Shown piece by piece: positions 56,191-59,275 of a stretch of 59,275 bases of DNA. The stretch's first letter is position 1. Every line of letters begins with the position of its first letter. The notes under the pieces were generated by a model. The model made no database searches, was not told the origin of the DNA, and was given only the letters and a program-made list of their open reading frames with translations. The stretch is from Bacteroidota bacterium (GTDB lineage Bacteria; Bacteroidota; Bacteroidia; Bacteroidales; F082). The stretch is from assembly GCA_002686705.1 (NCBI GenBank), contig NYYH01000011.1:11976-71250 (forward strand), given 5' to 3'. Made by a program: the position numbers and the translations under genes.

Positions 56191-57600
56191 ATGAAAAAAA
56201 TACTTATAATATTAATGACGTTCTTAATTATTGCTTCCTGCACAAAACTGGAAGACTTAAATAAGGACACGAAGAACCCGACAGAGGTTCCCGGAGTAAC
56301 ACTGTTCTCAAATGCTCAAAAAAATCTTGCCGACCAAATTGCAAGTACCAATGTAAATCTTAATGTTTTCAAACTTTGGGCAGAATACTGGACAGAGACT
56401 ACTTATACTGATGAAGCTAATTACAATATTATTAACAGAACCATTTCAGACAATGCATGGCGTGTATGGTATCGTAATGTGCTTATGGATTTTAAAGAAG
56501 CAGGTATTGTGATTGCCGCAACTGAATATGCAACTTCTACTGAAGAGGCCGAGGCTGCAAACCAGTTGGTAATTAACGACATTATGATGGTATTTGCCTG
56601 GGAAAGAATGGTTACTCTGTGGGGTAATATTCCTTATGGAGCGGCTTTAGATATTGATAATATACAACCTGTATATGAAGATGCTGCAACAATTTATTCA
56701 AACCTACTTACTCGTTTAGAAACTGATATTGCTGCACTTGATGAAAATAATGGTAGTTTTGGAGGTGCTGATTTTATTTATCATGGTGATGTAAGTGCAT
56801 GGAAAAAGTTTGCAAATACACTTAAACTTAAAATGGGTACTGTAATAAAAGATGCTGGTGTAGTTTCATCTGCTATGGGAGGTGCTTTTAGTTCAAATGC
56901 AGATAATGCAAATTTTGTATATCTGGATTCTCCTCCAAATACAAACCCACTTTATGTTGACCTTGTCTTAAGTGGCAGGCAGGACTTCGTTGCAACCACT
57001 CTTATAACTGATTATATGAATCCTCTCGAGGATCCTAGAAGGCCAGCCTATTTCACATTGGCCCCTGATACAAATGTTTATTTAGGTGGTGTTTATGGAG
57101 CAAGTAGCCCATATGCCCTTTACTCACATGTAGCTGATGATATTGCAACAGTTCCTACTTTCCCATGCACTATATTAAGCTATGTTGAAGTTGAGTTTTA
57201 TCTTGCTGAATATTATGCAAGACAAGATGATCCAGCAAATGCAGAAGCTCACTACAATGCAGGTATTACTGCATCATTTGATTTCTGGGGCACAGAAGGT
57301 ATTGCAGATTATCTTGCTAATCCGGATGTTGCTTATTCAACAGCATATGATACTTGGCAGGAAACGATTGCTACACAAGCTTGGATAGCTTTCTATAACA
57401 ATGGATACCTAGGCTGGACTGAATGGAGACGCCTAGGTTTCCCAGTCTTACCCCTTGCTGCTGACGCATATGTGAATTCAATACCAACAAGATTCACTTA
57501 TCCTGTATTTGAACAAACCTTAAACGGAGATAATTATACAGCGGCTGCTTCTGCTATAGGTGGTGATCTACTAACAACAAAACTATGGTTTGCTAAATAA
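56191..57600 (+). CDS. SusD/RagB family nutrient-binding lipoprotein
   Basis: A 469-residue surface lipoprotein that caps the SusC channel. Signal peptide with lipobox IASC (about Cys14), then KLEDLNKDTKNPTEV and helical TPR-like parts with LWAEYWTETTY and WERMVTLWGNIPYG, typical of the SusD-like 2 group. The frame is open to 56152 inside susC, but ATG 56191 precedes the lipoprotein signal. Bases 56482-56553 recur exactly at the end of the window. Confidence 0.95.
   Translation: MKKILIILMTFLIIASCTKLEDLNKDTKNPTEVPGVTLFSNAQKNLADQIASTNVNLNVFKLWAEYWTETTYTDEANYNIINRTISDNAWRVWYRNVLMDFKEAGIVIAATEYATSTEEAEAANQLVINDIMMVFAWERMVTLWGNIPYGAALDIDNIQPVYEDAATIYSNLLTRLETDIAALDENNGSFGGADFIYHGDVSAWKKFANTLKLKMGTVIKDAGVVSSAMGGAFSSNADNANFVYLDSPPNTNPLYVDLVLSGRQDFVATTLITDYMNPLEDPRRPAYFTLAPDTNVYLGGVYGASSPYALYSHVADDIATVPTFPCTILSYVEVEFYLAEYYARQDDPANAEAHYNAGITASFDFWGTEGIADYLANPDVAYSTAYDTWQETIATQAWIAFYNNGYLGWTEWRRLGFPVLPLAADAYVNSIPTRFTYPVFEQTLNGDNYTAAASAIGGDLLTTKLWFAK
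56482..56553 (+). repeat. 72-base segment of susD duplicated at window end
   Basis: Identical to 59204-59275 in the same orientation; this is the in-place copy, reading in frame within susD (MDFKEAGIVIAATEYATS). Confidence 0.95.
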
Positions 57601-57632
57601 TATCAGAGTAATTAGTTAGTTGCTAATATACT

Positions 57633-57668
57633 AACCCCATTACACAGTTTGTGTAATGGGGTTTTTTT
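57633..57668 (+). terminator. intrinsic terminator after susCD
   Basis: Perfect 14-bp stem (left arm 57633-57646, AACCCCATTACACA; right arm 57650-57663) with a 3-base loop, followed by a run of T to 57668. It lies 33 bases after the susD stop. It would also partly stop transcripts from the convergent M23 gene. Confidence 0.95.
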
Positions 57669-57769
57669 GTAATCTATTATTGAAATATATCATCCATAAT
57701 TAGCTTAAGTCTACGATACTAGCTAATTCTGCTTGCAAATATATTTGTAATCTAGACAATGCAATAATA

Positions 57770-58996
57770 TTATTTTATTCTATTTAGCCTAATGAAATAA
57801 TTACTAACCACAGAATCAAAAGCTGCTCTATTTTCTGCATCAATAGGCAATGATGGTGAGGATTCTACTTTTAATGGATTTACAGGTTTACCGTTTCTGT
57901 AAAAGCGAAAATCGAGATGAGGTCCGGTGGAGAGACCTGATGTTCCAACATATCCAATTAACTCACCCTGAACTACATGATTACCAACCTTTATTCCCTT
58001 CGCATATCCCTTAAGATGCATGTATGTAGTTGAATATGTTCCATTATGTTTTATTGTAATATAATTTCCACCACCTCTTTTTTGATAACCTTTCTTGACT
58101 ACTGTTCCATCACCAACTGTATAAACAGGAGTGCCAGAAGCCGCTGCATAATCAACTCCATGATGGGGTCGACGAATTTTAAGTACCGGATGAAGTCGAC
58201 TGTTTGAGAATCCTGAGCTAATTCGTTTAAAGCGTAAAGGTGCTTTAAGAAAAGTACGCTGTAAACTATTTCCATTTTCATCAAAATAGTCACCCTTACC
58301 GTTTTGTTCAAAATAAAATGCATAAAGGCTATCACCTCCATGATAAAACATAGATGCCTTTACATCCGCCAAACCGATATATACCTCATCAACAAATTGC
58401 TCCTCAAATATAGCTTTGTAAGTATCACCTTTTTGAAGTCCAAAAAAATCAATAGTCCATGCATAAATTTCAGACAATTCATTGGCAAGATTTGGATCCG
58501 AACCATTGTCAACTATAGCATTCCAAAGAGATGAACTAATAAGTCCCGAAACAGTGTTATTAATCGTATCAATCTTTTTTTTACCTCGATAAGCAACTAT
58601 CGAATCTATTAAACTATACATGATATACTTAGAAGCTGAAAGTTCATAAGCAAAATAAAGTGCCTTTTTTAAAGTGTCAGCTGTACATATTACAGAATAA
58701 GTATTGCCAGTAACAATTTTTCTTACATCGAATATCTTTTTTGTGTTTCTGGCAATATGGTCAATATCTCCATAACTTACACCATATCTAAGTAGTATGT
58801 CGGATAAGAATTCATTCTTCTTTACCTTAGCAGTGATAACAGTAAGTGTGTCAACGTTAATACCATAAGCCATACTTGGGATAGGAATTTCTTCGTTACT
58901 ACTTAGTACCGTTGTATATTCCGGCTGGTTACTGCATGCAGAAAAAAATGTTATTAGTATTGCTACTAATAATATATAAATATTGGACTTAACCAT
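57770..58996 (-). CDS. M23 family peptidoglycan endopeptidase lipoprotein
   Basis: A 408-residue lipoprotein (lipobox FSAC, Cys21). A LysM-like/OapA-like region lies at about 50-110, and the LytM catalytic domain at about 258-385. Zinc ligands His278 and Asp282 are in HHGVD and the catalytic His327 in YMHLKG. The HxH motif reads His360-Leu-Asp362, with Asp in place of the second His. It probably cuts peptidoglycan cross-links in the periplasm. Monocistronic; it converges on susCD. Confidence 0.9.
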   Translation of the reverse strand: MVKSNIYILLVAILITFFSACSNQPEYTTVLSSNEEIPIPSMAYGINVDTLTVITAKVKKNEFLSDILLRYGVSYGDIDHIARNTKKIFDVRKIVTGNTYSVICTADTLKKALYFAYELSASKYIMYSLIDSIVAYRGKKKIDTINNTVSGLISSSLWNAIVDNGSDPNLANELSEIYAWTIDFFGLQKGDTYKAIFEEQFVDEVYIGLADVKASMFYHGGDSLYAFYFEQNGKGDYFDENGNSLQRTFLKAPLRFKRISSGFSNSRLHPVLKIRRPHHGVDYAAASGTPVYTVGDGTVVKKGYQKRGGGNYITIKHNGTYSTTYMHLKGYAKGIKVGNHVVQGELIGYVGTSGLSTGPHLDFRFYRNGKPVNPLKVESSPSLPIDAENRAAFDSVVSNYFIRLNRIK

Positions 58997-59055
58997 TATT
59001 GATATTAACGTTATTTAATTGTAAAACTTATTGATTTAAATAATTTAGGGTAAAA

Positions 59056-59203
59056 CTATTTTTTATTGTCGATTTCACTTCGTGATCGATATAATAGTAT
59101 GGCTCCAACTATTATAAAAGGAATGCTTAAAAGCTGTCCCATATTTAGGATCATTGTATTCTCGAAATCAACTTGAGGTAGTTTAATAAACTCAATAAAA
59201 AAT
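59056..59203 (-). pseudogene. lgt: second prolipoprotein diacylglyceryl transferase, C-terminal fragment only
   Basis: Read on the minus strand, about 49 residues before a TAG stop at 59056-59058: RFFIEFIKLPQVDFEN, NMGQLLSIPFIIVGAILLY and a short charged tail. This is the C-terminus of the shorter Lgt type, in which RFFIEF and MGQ are conserved. The N-terminal side is not a natural end: at 59204 the sequence changes to a copy of susD. The gene is probably whole in the organism and cut here by an artefact at the end of the assembled sequence. Confidence 0.82.
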
Positions 59204-59275
59204 CTTATGGATTTTAAAGAAGCAGGTATTGTGATTGCCGCAACTGAATATGCAACTTCTACTGAAGAGGCCGAG
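59204..59275 (+). repeat. exact 72-base copy of an internal susD segment at the window end
   Basis: Identical, in the same direction, to 56482-56553. It replaces the expected continuation of the lgt gene and runs to the last base of the window. Most likely a chimeric end of an assembled contig; a genuine small duplication is less likely. Confidence 0.95.

Noticed and set aside
1..59275. tRNA, rRNA, insertion sequences or integrase genes
   Set aside because: Read through the gaps for T-loop/cloverleaf patterns and transposase-like proteins; none found.

Overview
The window is AT-rich DNA from a member of the Bacteroidota, most likely a Bacteroidales or Marinilabiliales-type organism. Support comes from type IX secretion C-terminal signals of both kinds (type A at 35.4-37.1 kb, type B at 45.1-48.6 kb), a SusC/SusD pair, many copies of the Bacteroidota -7 promoter element TAnnTTTG ahead of genes, weak use of Shine-Dalgarno sites with several TTG/GTG starts, and the gene order rsfS-ftsH-LUD-cdsA-psd with birA divergent. 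No rRNA, tRNA, CRISPR array or insertion sequence was seen. Most of the window is chromosomal housekeeping.

Layout. 0-3 kb: truncated trxB, then miaA with a family 2 glycosyltransferase on the minus strand. 3-7.9 kb: a phenylalanine-hydroxylase-type enzyme with a long extra C-terminal domain, a two-VOC-domain lipoprotein, an AhpD-like enzyme, a YggS-type PLP protein and a Ca/Na antiporter. 8-16.2 kb: an outer membrane protein, carbamate kinase, a lipase-like lipoprotein, an SLC13 transporter, an EamA permease, lgt, an inositol-phosphatase family enzyme and a DUF2061 protein. 16.2-19.6 kb: NfeD, a macro-domain protein, a CvfB-like S1 protein and a helical protein. 19.7-22.8 kb: polysaccharide flippase, sulfotransferase and APS kinase, plausibly a small module for a sulfated surface glycan. 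22.8-30.5 kb: M14 peptidase, rubrerythrin, an ArsP_2-type metal exporter, LemA with two TPM proteins and a TPR-like repeat protein. 30.6-35.2 kb: prfA, pyrF, ilvE, a lipoprotein and a NUDIX hydrolase. 35.4-38.5 kb: a secreted Asp-box protein, pyrE and an SRPBCC protein. 38.5-44.8 kb: birA, rsfS, ftsH, LUD, cdsA, psd and a HAD nucleotidase, linking protein quality control to phosphatidylethanolamine synthesis. 45-50.2 kb: a large PKD adhesin-like protein and an aromatic ammonia-lyase. 50.2-52.4 kb: a small island of unrecognised genes. 52.9-57.6 kb: susC and susD with a strong terminator. 57.8-59.3 kb: an M23 peptidase and the end of a second lgt.

The points most worth a second look are: a one-base frame disruption in an eight-T run inside cdsA; a second one-base disruption splitting an outer-membrane-type gene at about 51.3 kb; five intergenic arrays of degenerate 7-8 bp tandem units, each with its own unit, all within the last 22 kb; and the final 72 bases, which are an exact copy of part of susD spliced into the second lgt and so probably mark a chimeric end of the assembled sequence.
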